Notes: generated from the letters alone by a model not told the origin. A DNA stretch of 38,203 nt from Acidobacteriota bacterium (GCA_019351995.1 JABBOD010000028.1:1-38203); one strand, 5' to 3'. Positions 20,421 through 28,671 are shown, counted from the first letter of the stretch. Program-made: numbers and translations.

Positions 20421-21059
20421 CCAATACCCCCGTGAATCCCGGGTTTTTCTTCGTGAAAGGCCCCCTTCGACAAGTGGTGGGTGACCTTTTGCCCACATTT
20501 TGCCCACATCGCGTCCAACAAGTGTTCTCGGGCGATCGGCACCGGGTGGGCTTCGAGCCCCACTCTCGCTTTGCAACAGGGGAGTCTCGCAGCGTGAGGG
20601 CGCGGCAAGGACCTATGAGCCAGGGGCGCTAGATTCCCTCCGCCACAGGGTTAAACCCGCGACACCACGATCAGTGCAGAAGAGTTGCCAGCAGCTAATA
20701 GGGATGACAGATCGCGACAAACGCTGCGATCGCCAACACCAGACGTTGACAGAGATCTCACTCGCTGACAATCAATGTGCGGAGCGAATGCGGAGTTCGC
20801 TGCCCTACTGCCCCTAGCACCGACCCTTCAACGGGGCCAACGGATACAAACTGCTCGATTGTTCATTATTCAAGCGGATCAGGCCTCGAAGTTCGTCGCT
20901 GAGGTCGCCTCCGTAGTCGTCACCTCATGGTGGCGCTCGTTGGAACGGTCGTATCTCATGATCACGGTTCGCAGGGACAGCCCCTACCATCCGTCCAGTC
21001 GACGCAACAGGGCAAGCTAGGTCAGATGTCACCCCACTTTGAGGTGCACCCGACTGAGG
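20421..21059. other. Gene-poor stretch between tRNA-Phe and the accessory locus
   Basis: 639 bases with no gene I can support. A weak ACCC/GGGT hairpin with five Ts sits right after tRNA-Phe (around 20426-20448). TTTTGCCCACATTTTGCCCACAT (20488-20510) contains a tandem TTTTGCCCACA repeat. Base composition falls from the core level to clearly lower GC. AGCACCGACCCTTC at 20816-20829 repeats part of the hairpin at 6089. Short open frames here lack start sites, family similarity or coherent codon use. Confidence 0.6.
20430..20608 (-). pseudogene. Possible 3' remnant of a phage-type integrase next to tRNA-Phe
   Basis: On the minus strand the frame running toward the tRNA reads REHLLDAMWAKCGQKVT near 20475-20530. 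That resembles the extreme C-terminal tail of some actinobacterial tyrosine integrases, whose genes sit beside their tRNA attachment site. No catalytic Arg/His/Tyr motif is visible upstream, so at most the tail is left. The judgement rests on resemblance recalled from memory plus location. Confidence 0.25.
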
Positions 21060-21974
21060 TCACGAACGCAACGCAAATAGATCGTGCCGGCGCGCGAGTG
21101 TCAGGAGCTGCTCGCGGCTCTCAGCGGGTACGCGCGAGAGTGGGCTGCGAACGGTGTCGCTGTGGATAAGGCCCGCCTCCTTCAGAATGATCTTTGTCGC
21201 GCCGAGCCCGCACTGTCGATTCTCGAAGTGGATGAGCGGAAGCAGAGTCTCCCAGGCTACCTCGGCTTCTTCGGTCCGGCCGGCGTGATAGTCGCTGACA
21301 ATCTTCGACAGCTCGAATGGGAGTACCCCACTGCACATGGTGCCCTGAGCTCCAGCGTTGAGGTCCGGAATCAGGGTAACTGCTTCCTCGCCGTCGTAGA
21401 GCCCCGGGAGCATTCCCTCCGGTAGTTGGCCGAGAGCTCTAATCTTGTCGGCCGCGCGGGGAGTTTCAACCTTGATGTAGCGCACCTGGGGAACGGCCGT
21501 TGCGATTCGCTCGATAGCATCGCGGGAGAGTGGCGTGGTGCTCAGCGGGGCGTCTTGAATCATGATGTCGAGATCGATGCCATCGGCAACCCGCTCGAAG
21601 TACTCCACTGTGCTTTCTGTATCCAGGGACATTGTTGCCCCAAAGAATGGCGGCATCATCATCACCATCGCTGCCCCGACAGACTTCGCGTAGATATTTC
21701 TCTCTCGGGCAATGCGCACACTGTAGTGACTGGTAGTCACGACCACGGGTACGCGACCCCCGATCTGCTCCATGCTGAGATCGGTAAGTTCACGCCGCTC
21801 GGAGTCACTCAGCGAAAACTGTTCCGAGTAGTTGGCCAGGATGCAAATAGCCGCGGCACCCGAGTCGACCAGGTAATCCATCACTCGCCTCTGCCCATCC
21901 CTGTCGAGCTGCTCGTCCTCTCTGAAAATCACAGGGGCAACCGGGATCACACCTCGGAGAAGACCGTCATACAT
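21060..21974 (-). CDS. DapA-superfamily aldolase/dehydratase acting on a 2-keto-3-deoxy acid (substrate unknown)
   Basis: Class I Schiff-base (beta/alpha)8 enzyme of 304 residues. The Schiff-base lysine is Lys168 in VRYIKVETP. The usual YNxP tyrosine motif is replaced by QDAP (140-143), and the GTTGE carboxylate-binding loop by LANYSEQFSLS (46-56). It is therefore not dihydrodipicolinate synthase. Such changes are seen in family branches handling sugar-derived 2-keto-3-deoxy acids, including dehydratases that make alpha-ketoglutarate semialdehyde. A gene for the dehydrogenase using that semialdehyde lies 1.5 kb away, which supports the dehydratase reading (inference). Start ATG 21974 with GAAGGGAT upstream. 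A perfect palindrome at 21997-22011 overlaps its promoter region. Confidence 0.85.
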   Translation of the reverse strand: MYDGLLRGVIPVAPVIFREDEQLDRDGQRRVMDYLVDSGAAAICILANYSEQFSLSDSERRELTDLSMEQIGGRVPVVVTTSHYSVRIARERNIYAKSVGAAMVMMMPPFFGATMSLDTESTVEYFERVADGIDLDIMIQDAPLSTTPLSRDAIERIATAVPQVRYIKVETPRAADKIRALGQLPEGMLPGLYDGEEAVTLIPDLNAGAQGTMCSGVLPFELSKIVSDYHAGRTEEAEVAWETLLPLIHFENRQCGLGATKIILKEAGLIHSDTVRSPLSRVPAESREQLLTLARRHDLFALRS

Positions 21975-21996
21975 TGGATATCCCTTCGAAAGCTTT

Positions 21997-22011
21997 ATAA
22001 GTAGTACTTAT
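21997..22011. promoter_or_regulatory. Palindromic operator (site 1) for a GntR-type regulator
   Basis: ATAAGTA-G-TACTTAT is a perfect odd palindrome with the GT-N3-AC core typical of FadR-subfamily GntR operators. It ends 23 bases before the DapA-like start. On that strand its edge forms a -10-like TATAAA (21999-21994), so binding should block transcription. Related sites occur at 35425, 28449 and perhaps 22130. Confidence 0.65.
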
Positions 22012-22129
22012 CGTACAGATTTCTGACCCAATTGGAGAGCTCCGATGTCAGTGCGCCTCTGGAAGATGAGGTATGTCAGGCCTTCCTCGGTTGTGACCTA
22101 ATATGACGCACCATTCGATGGCAATGCCT

Positions 22130-22144
22130 ATTTGTCGGACTTTA
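22130..22144. promoter_or_regulatory. Weak copy of the operator (site 2)
   Basis: ATTTGTCGGACTTTA keeps the GT-N3-AC core and the ACTT arm and shares GGACTT with site 4 at 35425. It agrees with the site-1 palindrome at about 8 of 15 positions. It lies upstream of the solute-binding-like gene on plus. Confidence 0.3.
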
Positions 22145-22201
22145 ATCGTATAGTTGTCTCGTGGACACGGATATTCATGTCAGTCGCCTTCTTGAGCACC
22201 G

Positions 22202-22255
22202 CAACTCGCGGGGCCCGTCACCGGCGCGGGCCCGGTCGATCATTCCTGCGAGTTG
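22202..22255 (+). promoter_or_regulatory. Nested hairpin in the leader of the SBP-like gene
   Basis: Outer stem CAACTCGC (22202-22209) with GCGAGTTG (22248-22255); inner stem GGGCCCG (22211-22217) with CGGGCCC (22227-22233). Both are perfect. The structure ends at the GAGG ribosome site 8 bases before the ATG at 22266. It could control translation or stabilise the mRNA; no known riboswitch is recognised. Confidence 0.5.
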
Positions 22256-22265
22256 AGGCTCGTTG

Positions 22266-23438
22266 ATGGCTTCCGTTGACCGAGCCGATGCGCTCATGCT
22301 CACGGGGATGACCTGGTCCAGTCCTCGCGGATGGGCGCCCCTTGAAGAGCTCGCCCGGCTCGCCCGGATCAGTGGCCCCTACGAGGTCCGAGGATCCGAG
22401 TTGCAATGGCGCCGGCACTCTCTCGATGGTTTTGAGTCCACACCCATATCCACACTGGCACTCGAGAACGATCTCCTGGTGATCGATCATCCCGGTATCG
22501 GCGCCGCCGTCGAGTCAGCCGCTCTTCTCGCCTTGGACGAGCTTGTTCCGTCCGGAGACATCAGCTCGTGGCGCCAACAGTTTGTCGGTGATTCCGCTGC
22601 TTCCTACTCATATGGCGGCAAGCAGTGGGCGGTTCCTATTGACGCTGCTGCCCAAGTAAGCGCGTCGGCAGGAACGACCACGTTTACTGCACCCAGAACA
22701 TGGGGTGAAGCCCTTGCGCGGATGGAGGGGCCAAACGTTGGTGCCATACCAACGAAATCCCCTCACACATTGCTCACATTTCTTGGCATCGCTGCGGCGC
22801 TGGAGAGCAACCTTCACCCAAGTGCTCACTACCTGGTCTGCGAGGCCACTGGAATCGAAGCATTCGGACTACTCAAACGCCTCGTTGATGCAACGCCCAA
22901 CGAACACCTTGGCTTAGACCCCATCGAAATCCTCAACCGGATGCAGCTGGGAGCGATCGAGTATTGCCCGCTGGTATTCGGCTACGTCAACTACAGCCGC
23001 GGCCCGCGTCCGGCGGTCCGCTTCAGCAACGCTCCGCGATGGTCGAACAACCGCTCACCCGGCTCCGTGCTCGGCGGGACCGGTCTCGCGATCTCAGCCA
23101 AGACCGCCAACCGCTACGCAGCGGTAGAGCACCTGCTTATGGTGAGCAATGTCCTCGCTCAGACCTCTGTCGTGCCGAGCGTCGGTGGCCAACCCGCGGC
23201 GCTCGCATCGTGGGCCAACCGCGACATCGACGACGCCTGGGGGCACTTTTATTCTCAGACCATCGCCTCGCAGATCCATGCATGGAGGCGTCCACGGCAC
23301 GCCGGTTGGATCGACTTTCAGACGCAAGGGTCGATCGCGCTGTTGGAAGCACTGCAGTCTGGCGTTTCGCCTAGCGCTGCCATCGATCGCCTCAACACGC
23401 TCTATCGAGCGAGTCTCCCGGCCCACCTGCGCAAGTGA
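22266..23438 (+). CDS. Solute-binding-protein-like protein without signal peptide
   Basis: Protein of 390 residues. It opens directly with soluble sequence containing LTGMTWSSPRGWAPLEELARL, a tandem hydrophobic/charged pattern like the first lobe of family-1 extracellular solute-binding proteins. LENDLLVIDHPGIGAAVE, GKQWAVPIDAAAQVSA and the later VLGGTGLAIS fit the same fold. There is no signal peptide, no lipobox and no membrane helix, so it should stay in the cytoplasm. I recall similar leaderless proteins near CoA-transferase genes; a CoA-transferase is encoded in this locus. It may be a ligand sensor or chaperone, or an enzyme; unknown. ATG 22266 is chosen over the TTG three bases earlier. 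The dehydrogenase gene follows after 47 bases. Confidence 0.7.
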   Translation: MASVDRADALMLTGMTWSSPRGWAPLEELARLARISGPYEVRGSELQWRRHSLDGFESTPISTLALENDLLVIDHPGIGAAVESAALLALDELVPSGDISSWRQQFVGDSAASYSYGGKQWAVPIDAAAQVSASAGTTTFTAPRTWGEALARMEGPNVGAIPTKSPHTLLTFLGIAAALESNLHPSAHYLVCEATGIEAFGLLKRLVDATPNEHLGLDPIEILNRMQLGAIEYCPLVFGYVNYSRGPRPAVRFSNAPRWSNNRSPGSVLGGTGLAISAKTANRYAAVEHLLMVSNVLAQTSVVPSVGGQPAALASWANRDIDDAWGHFYSQTIASQIHAWRRPRHAGWIDFQTQGSIALLEALQSGVSPSAAIDRLNTLYRASLPAHLRK

Positions 23439-23485
23439 CTTGACCGCGATGAAGAGAGCCAGTCACCACATGGAAAGGACAACTC

Positions 23486-24937
23486 GTGCCCGACAATCCG
23501 GAAACTCGGACTATCGAAGACGCGCACGCCGCCTTCGAAAAAGCGCGCAACACCCCACCGGCAGAGCGATCCCGCTGGCTGCACTCCATCGCCGATCGCA
23601 TGGACATCCATTCGACAGACCTGGTCAGCCTGGCCGAGTCCGAGACGAACCTTTCCACTGCCAGACTCACCGGCGAGCTAGTGCGCACGACATTCCAACT
23701 GAGGCTTCTCGGAGAAGAGATTCAACGGGGAGCGCATTTTCAAGCCACGATCGATCACGCAGACAGCGCATGGCCGATGGGAGCTCGACCTGATATCCGG
23801 CGGATGAACGTACCCCGCGGCGTCATCGGTGTGTTTGGAGCGTCAAATTTCCCCTTTGCGTTCAGCGTGATGGGTGGCGACAGTGCATCCGCCCTCGCCG
23901 CTGGAGGCAGCGTCGTCCACAAGATCCACAGCGCGCACCCCCTGCTGGGGCGGGCAACCTCCTCCATCGTTGTCGACGCACTGAGGGCTGCTGGCGCACC
24001 CGACGGCCTGTTCGCCACGATTGAAGGCCGCGCCGCGGGCGAGCTTCTCGTCGACCACCCTCTCACCCAAGCCATCGGCTTCACAGGCTCGACCGCCGGA
24101 GGTCGCACGCTCTTCAACCGCGCCGCCGGGAGGCCAAATCCCATTCCGTTCTATGGGGAACTGGGGAGCATCAACCCCGTCTTCGTGACCCCACTGGCAT
24201 GGGACAAGCGTAGGGATGAGATTCTCACCCAGTACGTCGCATCCTTCACCAACGGGATGGGTCAGTTCTGCACGAAACCCGGAGTACTCCTCATCCCGCG
24301 GGCCGAGGAGTCCTACCTCGCGCATCTCGTCGGCGAGCTCCTCGGAACTGTGCAACTCTCCGAGTTGCTGAGCCCCCCACTTCGCCAGTCGTTCATGGAC
24401 GAGCTCGACCTCGAGCTGCATGAGCCGGGAGTTCGCATCGTCCAATCGGAGCAGCGCGGGACCTTCCCATCTGTGACCGTTTTGGCCGCCGACGCGGACA
24501 CCGTCATCGCGAACCCGGCGATCATTCGTCGCGAGATGTTCGGTCCGGCATCGATAATCATCTTTTACGACAATGCAACCCAGTTCATTGAGTTGGCTGG
24601 AGCCTTCGACGGGCAATTGACCGCGACCATAATCGCCTCAGACGACGACCCGTCGACGCCCGAACTGGTTGAAGTCCTCGCACCACGAGTGGGCCGACTC
24701 CTATGGAACGGGTGGCCGACCGGAGTGACCGTCAGCTACGCGCAAAACCACGGCGGGCCATACCCGGCAAGCACCTCGTCGGAGACTTCAGTGGGAACGG
24801 CCGCAATCGGCCGGTTCATGCGACCTCTCGCATTCCAGTCATTCCCCGCCACGGCGCTTCCGCCGGCGCTCCAAGACGACAATCCTTGGCAAATCGTAAG
24901 ACGTGTCAATGGTGAATTCATCGCCGCTCCCGCATAG
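23486..24937 (+). CDS. Alpha-ketoglutarate-semialdehyde dehydrogenase-type aldehyde dehydrogenase (NADP+)
   Basis: ALDH-superfamily enzyme of 483 residues. Catalytic Cys262 is in GQFCTKPG and the general-base Glu225 in YGELGSINPVF. The cofactor-binding VPRGVIGVFGASNFPFAFSV and the GFTGSTAGGRTLF segment are those of 2,5-dioxovalerate (alpha-ketoglutarate semialdehyde) dehydrogenases, the last step of non-phosphorylative sugar-acid pathways. The product would be 2-oxoglutarate. The Lys expected to bind NADP phosphate is in VVHKIHSAHP. Start GTG 23486 eight bases after AAAGGA. It is 47 bases downstream of the SBP-like gene and convergent with the permease genes. Substrate assignment is from family resemblance; 4-hydroxyproline or hexarate routes use the same enzyme. 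Confidence 0.85.
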   Translation: MPDNPETRTIEDAHAAFEKARNTPPAERSRWLHSIADRMDIHSTDLVSLAESETNLSTARLTGELVRTTFQLRLLGEEIQRGAHFQATIDHADSAWPMGARPDIRRMNVPRGVIGVFGASNFPFAFSVMGGDSASALAAGGSVVHKIHSAHPLLGRATSSIVVDALRAAGAPDGLFATIEGRAAGELLVDHPLTQAIGFTGSTAGGRTLFNRAAGRPNPIPFYGELGSINPVFVTPLAWDKRRDEILTQYVASFTNGMGQFCTKPGVLLIPRAEESYLAHLVGELLGTVQLSELLSPPLRQSFMDELDLELHEPGVRIVQSEQRGTFPSVTVLAADADTVIANPAIIRREMFGPASIIIFYDNATQFIELAGAFDGQLTATIIASDDDPSTPELVEVLAPRVGRLLWNGWPTGVTVSYAQNHGGPYPASTSSETSVGTAAIGRFMRPLAFQSFPATALPPALQDDNPWQIVRRVNGEFIAAPA

Positions 24938-25067
24938 GTCAATCGGAAACCCGCGGACAGGGAGGTCACCTCCTCTCAACTGGAGCCCGATTGTTCGTAC
25001 TGCCGATAGCTCTCGACGGACTAGCCAAAGAAGCACGTCCGCGACGAACTGCGCATTGAGCGCCGAC

Positions 25068-25952
25068 CTATTTGACGGCGCCGCTCGTGACGCCGGAGAT
25101 GATCCGCCGCTGCGCAATGATAAAGACCAGCAGCATGGGGAGGGTCATGATCAGCACGTAGGCAAAAATCAAGTTCCAGTTCTGCAGGTAAAGTCCGGAG
25201 CTCGCGACCTGGTACAAGTTCAACGGCAAAGTATCAAGCTGGCCGCCGACAACGAACAGCGCATAAAAAACATCGTTCCAGATGAACAACGCCACCAGAA
25301 TGGTCGCTGTCGCAAGCACTGGACCCAGGAGCGGCACGATAATCCGGAAGAAGACGGTAATCGGCCGAGCCCCATCGACACGGGCGGCCTCCTCCAGTTC
25401 CACCGGGATGGTCCGGATGAACCCGGTGACGAAGAAAATCACAGTGGACAGATACATGCCCATGTAAACACCGATCATTCCGATCGCTGTGCCTTGCAGC
25501 CCAATCTCGCGTAGGAGCAAGACGATCGTCACAACTGCAGGCGGAACAATCACCCCGCTGATTCCGATCGTGTACGCGATCGAGACCCCACGGCTCTTGC
25601 GTCTGGCCAGGATCCACGACGCCATCGCTCCGAGAAGAAGAACACCGAACACCGATGGCACAAGCAGCAGCAGGCTCCCCAGGAGCGCAATCCCCATATT
25701 TCCCTGCGTAAAGGCCGTGGCGAGGTTTTGCGCCAATTCCCAATGACCCGGGAGGCTCAGGTTGGGATCGCGAGCGTCGGCGGTCGATTTGCCCGCAGTG
25801 ACGACGATGATCCAAAACGGGATGCCCAACAGAAGGAGCATGGCCAGCACGACCGCCATAGGCTGGATGATTCGCGACGGACGACTAACCTTGCGCAACA
25901 GGCGGAAGTTGCGATTGCGGATTCCGACGGTGGTGATGGTGTTTGCGGTCAC
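25068..25952 (-). CDS. Sugar ABC transporter permease, MalG/CUT1 type
   Basis: Inner-membrane permease of 294 residues with six predicted helices (about 28-52, 85-110, 122-145, 155-178, 204-226, 258-280). The EAA loop that contacts the ATPase is EEAARVDGARPITVFFRIIVP (near 188-208). It is the second permease of the pair. The GTG at 25952 overlaps the preceding gene's stop in GTGA. No ATPase gene is found in the locus. In actinobacteria a shared MsiK-type ATPase often serves such transporters, which is the likely solution here. Confidence 0.94.
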   Translation of the reverse strand: MTANTITTVGIRNRNFRLLRKVSRPSRIIQPMAVVLAMLLLLGIPFWIIVVTAGKSTADARDPNLSLPGHWELAQNLATAFTQGNMGIALLGSLLLLVPSVFGVLLLGAMASWILARRKSRGVSIAYTIGISGVIVPPAVVTIVLLLREIGLQGTAIGMIGVYMGMYLSTVIFFVTGFIRTIPVELEEAARVDGARPITVFFRIIVPLLGPVLATATILVALFIWNDVFYALFVVGGQLDTLPLNLYQVASSGLYLQNWNLIFAYVLIMTLPMLLVFIIAQRRIISGVTSGAVK

Positions 25953-26890
25953 AGGATCCGCTCTCTCCTTCTCAGAGACCAGATAAGCGGGAAGGCCAAC
26001 GCCATGACGAGCACAAGCAGAATCAGACTCATCGCGGTCGCTTCGCCGAAGAGGCCCTCCCCGAAATTGCGGAAGATGTAAATGTTGAGCAGTTCGGTCG
26101 AACCTCCCGGACCACCCTGTGTCGTGGCCTGCACGATATCGAAACTGTTCATCGAACCGAGCAGCGACGTCGCGACGTTAAACGTGATAGCGGGAGCCAG
26201 GAGCGGAAATCGAATGCTCTGCAGGGTCTGCAGCCAGGACGCGCCGTCTATTCGAGCCGCTTCGAGCACATCGCCGTTGATGGTCTTGAGCCCCGCCAAG
26301 TAGATCAGCATCGCGAGCCCCATCCACTTCCAACCGTGAATGAGAGTTACCACCACGATGGTCCAGGTGGTGCTCCCCAGCCACGGGATGTTCACTGATT
26401 GGCCGGTGATGAAGCCCAAGATCGAGTTCAGGGCGCCGGTGGGCTCGAGAATGGCCTGGAAGACGTAGCCAACGGCAAGCGCGGACATGATGACCGGGAC
26501 GAAAAACGCCGCCCGGGCAATTCGGTTCAGACGTGTGTCCCGTTCTAGCAACAGCGCCAGAGCGAAACCGAACACATTTTGGAACACCGCGACCAGGATT
26601 GCGTAGATGATTGTGGTGCGCAGGTCAGCAACAAGATTGCCGCTCGAGAACAGCTGCGTGAAGTTGTCGACACCGGTGAAGTCGATGCTGGTCTTGAAGC
26701 TCGACCAGTTTGTAAACGAGTAGACGAAGTTCAGCAACGTTGGCACGAGGAAGAACACAGTGAGCACGAAAAACGCAGGAACCACAAACCAAATCGGGTG
26801 GGTCGACCGCGCGGTGGCTGGTCGACTCTGACCGCGCGGAGGCTCGTTCCGTTGGATGTGTGGCATTTTTGCTGCGGCGCTTGAACTCAT
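25949..26890 (-). CDS. Sugar ABC transporter permease, MalF/CUT1 type
   Basis: First permease, 313 residues from the ATG at 26890; a TTG at 26932 would add 14 residues but has no better ribosome site. A basic Pro/Arg/Gln-rich N-terminus precedes the first helix (WFVVPAFFVLTVFFLVPTLL). About six helices follow. The EAA motif is LEAARIDGASWLQTLQSIRFP. It lies 89 bases after the lipoprotein gene, with a strong hairpin (26939-26969) between. Together with the MalG-type partner it should form the channel of a carbohydrate importer. Confidence 0.93.
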   Translation of the reverse strand: MSSSAAAKMPHIQRNEPPRGQSRPATARSTHPIWFVVPAFFVLTVFFLVPTLLNFVYSFTNWSSFKTSIDFTGVDNFTQLFSSGNLVADLRTTIIYAILVAVFQNVFGFALALLLERDTRLNRIARAAFFVPVIMSALAVGYVFQAILEPTGALNSILGFITGQSVNIPWLGSTTWTIVVVTLIHGWKWMGLAMLIYLAGLKTINGDVLEAARIDGASWLQTLQSIRFPLLAPAITFNVATSLLGSMNSFDIVQATTQGGPGGSTELLNIYIFRNFGEGLFGEATAMSLILLVLVMALAFPLIWSLRRRERIL

Positions 26891-26938
26891 ATCCCGGTCA
26901 CTTCGCAATCGTTGCGCATTTATTGATGCCAAGGAGCT

Positions 26939-26969
26939 ATGGGTCCCGGCACGTTTCGCCGGGACCCAT
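26939..26969 (-). promoter_or_regulatory. Intercistronic hairpin after the solute-binding gene
   Basis: Perfect 12-base stem ATGGGTCCCGGC / GCCGGGACCCAT with a 7-base loop, 11 bases past the lipoprotein stop. No U-tract follows on the coding strand. Such hairpins stabilise the binding-protein part of the mRNA and reduce permease levels in many transport operons. Confidence 0.7.
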
Positions 26970-26979
26970 GGCCCACTTT

Positions 26980-28290
26980 TTAGAAGCCCTTCGCTCCCTG
27001 GGCTTTCGCGAGCTGATCGAACTGAGTCTGCATCGCCTGCGCGACCTGGTTGACCGTCATCGTGCCCTGAATCATGTTGCTCAGATAGATGTAGTTGTCC
27101 GGCGAGGCGATGACTTGCGGCTGCATACCGGGAACAGAGTTCTTGTAACCTGCGGCAATTTCCTTGAACAGAGCCGGAACGCTGGACGGGGTCGCCACAG
27201 CGGGCTCGATCGACACCGAGCTTTGGCTCGTCACGAACGTCTTGTAGCCCGAGCCCATCCAGTACTCGAGGAACTGCTTCGACGCTGCTTCACGCTTCGC
27301 GTTGCCGGTCTTGAATGCCACTAGCCCGTTCGTCTGGTCAGGGATTGACAGCGACAAATTGCCCGTCGGGGAGATCCCGAAGTAGCCAATCTTCGAGTCG
27401 AGATTCGAGGCGCTTCCCGCGTCGCTGAGCAGTTCGGTAGAGAAGGCAGTGATCTGGTCCGTCATCGCCGCGCTACCATCCAGGAGGGCCTTACCTTGGC
27501 CGACGAAGGTGCCGGTCTTGATATCGGCATTGAAGTAGCCGTCGTTAATAAGAGACTGGTACTCGGACACTGCATTCGTGAAGGTTGGGTCCGTCCACTT
27601 CGCCTTCTGGGTGTTAAGGTCCGTGTAGTAGCCGGCCTTCGACGCGTCGGCGAGCTCACTCTGTACAAACCACTGGGTGGGCCACTGGTCTTTGGCTGCG
27701 TCGTAGAACGGGGTAATGCCGGCAGCCTTCAGGATCTTCGCGTCGGCGATCATGTCGGGAATACTCTTCGGAAGCGACGTGATGCCTGCTTTGGCGAAGT
27801 CGTCCTTGTTGTAGTACATGCCGACGAGCGCCGGGGTTGAAATCAGCGCCGCGTACCGCGTCGTTCCGAGGAATCCGGCGGCGTTCTTGAGCGCCGGGTC
27901 AATCTTGGAAATCCACGGGGCTGCCGTCAGAGGCAGCAGGTTCGTCGATGCATTGATCGAGGTAAGCTCACCGGTGCTCGGCTGCCAGAAAGCAAGGTCT
28001 GGCTTGTCGCCCGTGGCGATTTTGGTGAGGACGTCCTGCTCGTAGGGGTCTGGGATGGTTACCAAGTTGACCTTTGCGCCGGTCGTTTTCTCAAATCCCG
28101 CGACCACGGCCTTAGGGATCGTCGCCGACGCGGCCGCGTTCCACATCGTCAGCGTGACGCCCTTCAGGCTTGCGTTCTCGGCCGGCCACGCCGACGAGCC
28201 GCTGGCCGATCCTGACGCGGGCGCGCTGCAACCGGCTAGCGCCAGCACACTCACCGCGGCAAGCGCCGCTATTACAAAAGTTTTCCTCAT
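26980..28290 (-). CDS. Extracellular sugar-binding lipoprotein of an ABC transporter
   Basis: Family-1 solute-binding protein of 436 residues. Lipoprotein signal peptide with lipobox LALAGC and lipidated Cys21, followed by a Ser/Gly-rich tether. VTLTMWNAAAS, the first-lobe VAGFEKTTGAKVNLVTIP and TGDKPDLAFWQP are characteristic of carbohydrate-binding members. GMYYNKDDFAKAGI is the family's hinge-region signature. It heads the operon with two permeases. Start ATG 28290 seven bases after AGGAG. Ligand not determined from sequence; mono- or oligosaccharide likely. Confidence 0.94.
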   Translation of the reverse strand: MRKTFVIAALAAVSVLALAGCSAPASGSASGSSAWPAENASLKGVTLTMWNAAASATIPKAVVAGFEKTTGAKVNLVTIPDPYEQDVLTKIATGDKPDLAFWQPSTGELTSINASTNLLPLTAAPWISKIDPALKNAAGFLGTTRYAALISTPALVGMYYNKDDFAKAGITSLPKSIPDMIADAKILKAAGITPFYDAAKDQWPTQWFVQSELADASKAGYYTDLNTQKAKWTDPTFTNAVSEYQSLINDGYFNADIKTGTFVGQGKALLDGSAAMTDQITAFSTELLSDAGSASNLDSKIGYFGISPTGNLSLSIPDQTNGLVAFKTGNAKREAASKQFLEYWMGSGYKTFVTSQSSVSIEPAVATPSSVPALFKEIAAGYKNSVPGMQPQVIASPDNYIYLSNMIQGTMTVNQVAQAMQTQFDQLAKAQGAKGF

Positions 28291-28671
28291 TGAAATACTC
28301 CTAGATCTGTGATTGCGAACGGCGGGACAAGCCGTTCGGTGCAGTCCAACACGAGGGAATCACCCAAAAGTGGCGGGGAACTACCGTGTATTGCAGCAGG
28401 GGTTGCTTGTCTGCGCAATAACCCAAACAGAATCACCTCCGGATGTCAATATGTACGAGTAATCGACTCGGCCCAGTTGCGCCAGAACCCGGCAAGTCGT
28501 GCGAGAAGATGCCGGCTTTTGGGGAAATCCTCCTCACTGAGCTGAAGAATGGTGCCGCTAAGAAATCTCATTTCATTCGTTGTCGATCACGGAACAAATG
28601 CTAAAGTCGGATAAAATGCGGAAAGCAGCAGAAGACTGCCCGCCCCCAGCTGAGCACACAGAGGACAGCGC
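28291..28671. other. Divergent control region between ABC operon and gntR
   Basis: 381 bases without a gene. It holds operator-like site 3 at 28449-28463 and, overlapping it on the ABC strand, TTGACA (28449-28444), a perfect -35 hexamer though no good -10 is evident. On the gntR strand TTGTCG (28580-28585) and TAAAGT (28602-28607) with 16-base spacing could be a weak promoter. The sequence is clearly less GC-rich than the core. Confidence 0.5.
28449..28463. promoter_or_regulatory. Operator-like site 3 (ABC operon / gntR)
   Basis: ATATGTACGAGTAAT agrees with the site-1 palindrome at 10 of 15 positions. The left arm is well kept, but the right arm is degenerate, with AG instead of AC in the core. 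It sits in the 11-mer GTCAATATGTA that occurs identically at site 4. Confidence 0.4.

Noticed and set aside
20775..21020. Short open frames in the gene-poor stretch
   Set aside because: No ribosome site, no family resemblance, and overlapping frames on both strands are equally open.
24961..24973. Odd palindrome GGAGGT-C-ACCTCC between convergent genes
   Set aside because: It lies between two stop codons rather than at a promoter, and does not match the GT-N3-AC operator; the stem is too small for a terminator.
28444..28449. Reading the shared 11-mer at sites 3 and 4 purely as a -35 promoter element
   Set aside because: At site 3 no good -10 follows TTGACA, and at site 4 the spacing would put the -10 almost on the start codon, so a regulator site explains the conservation better.
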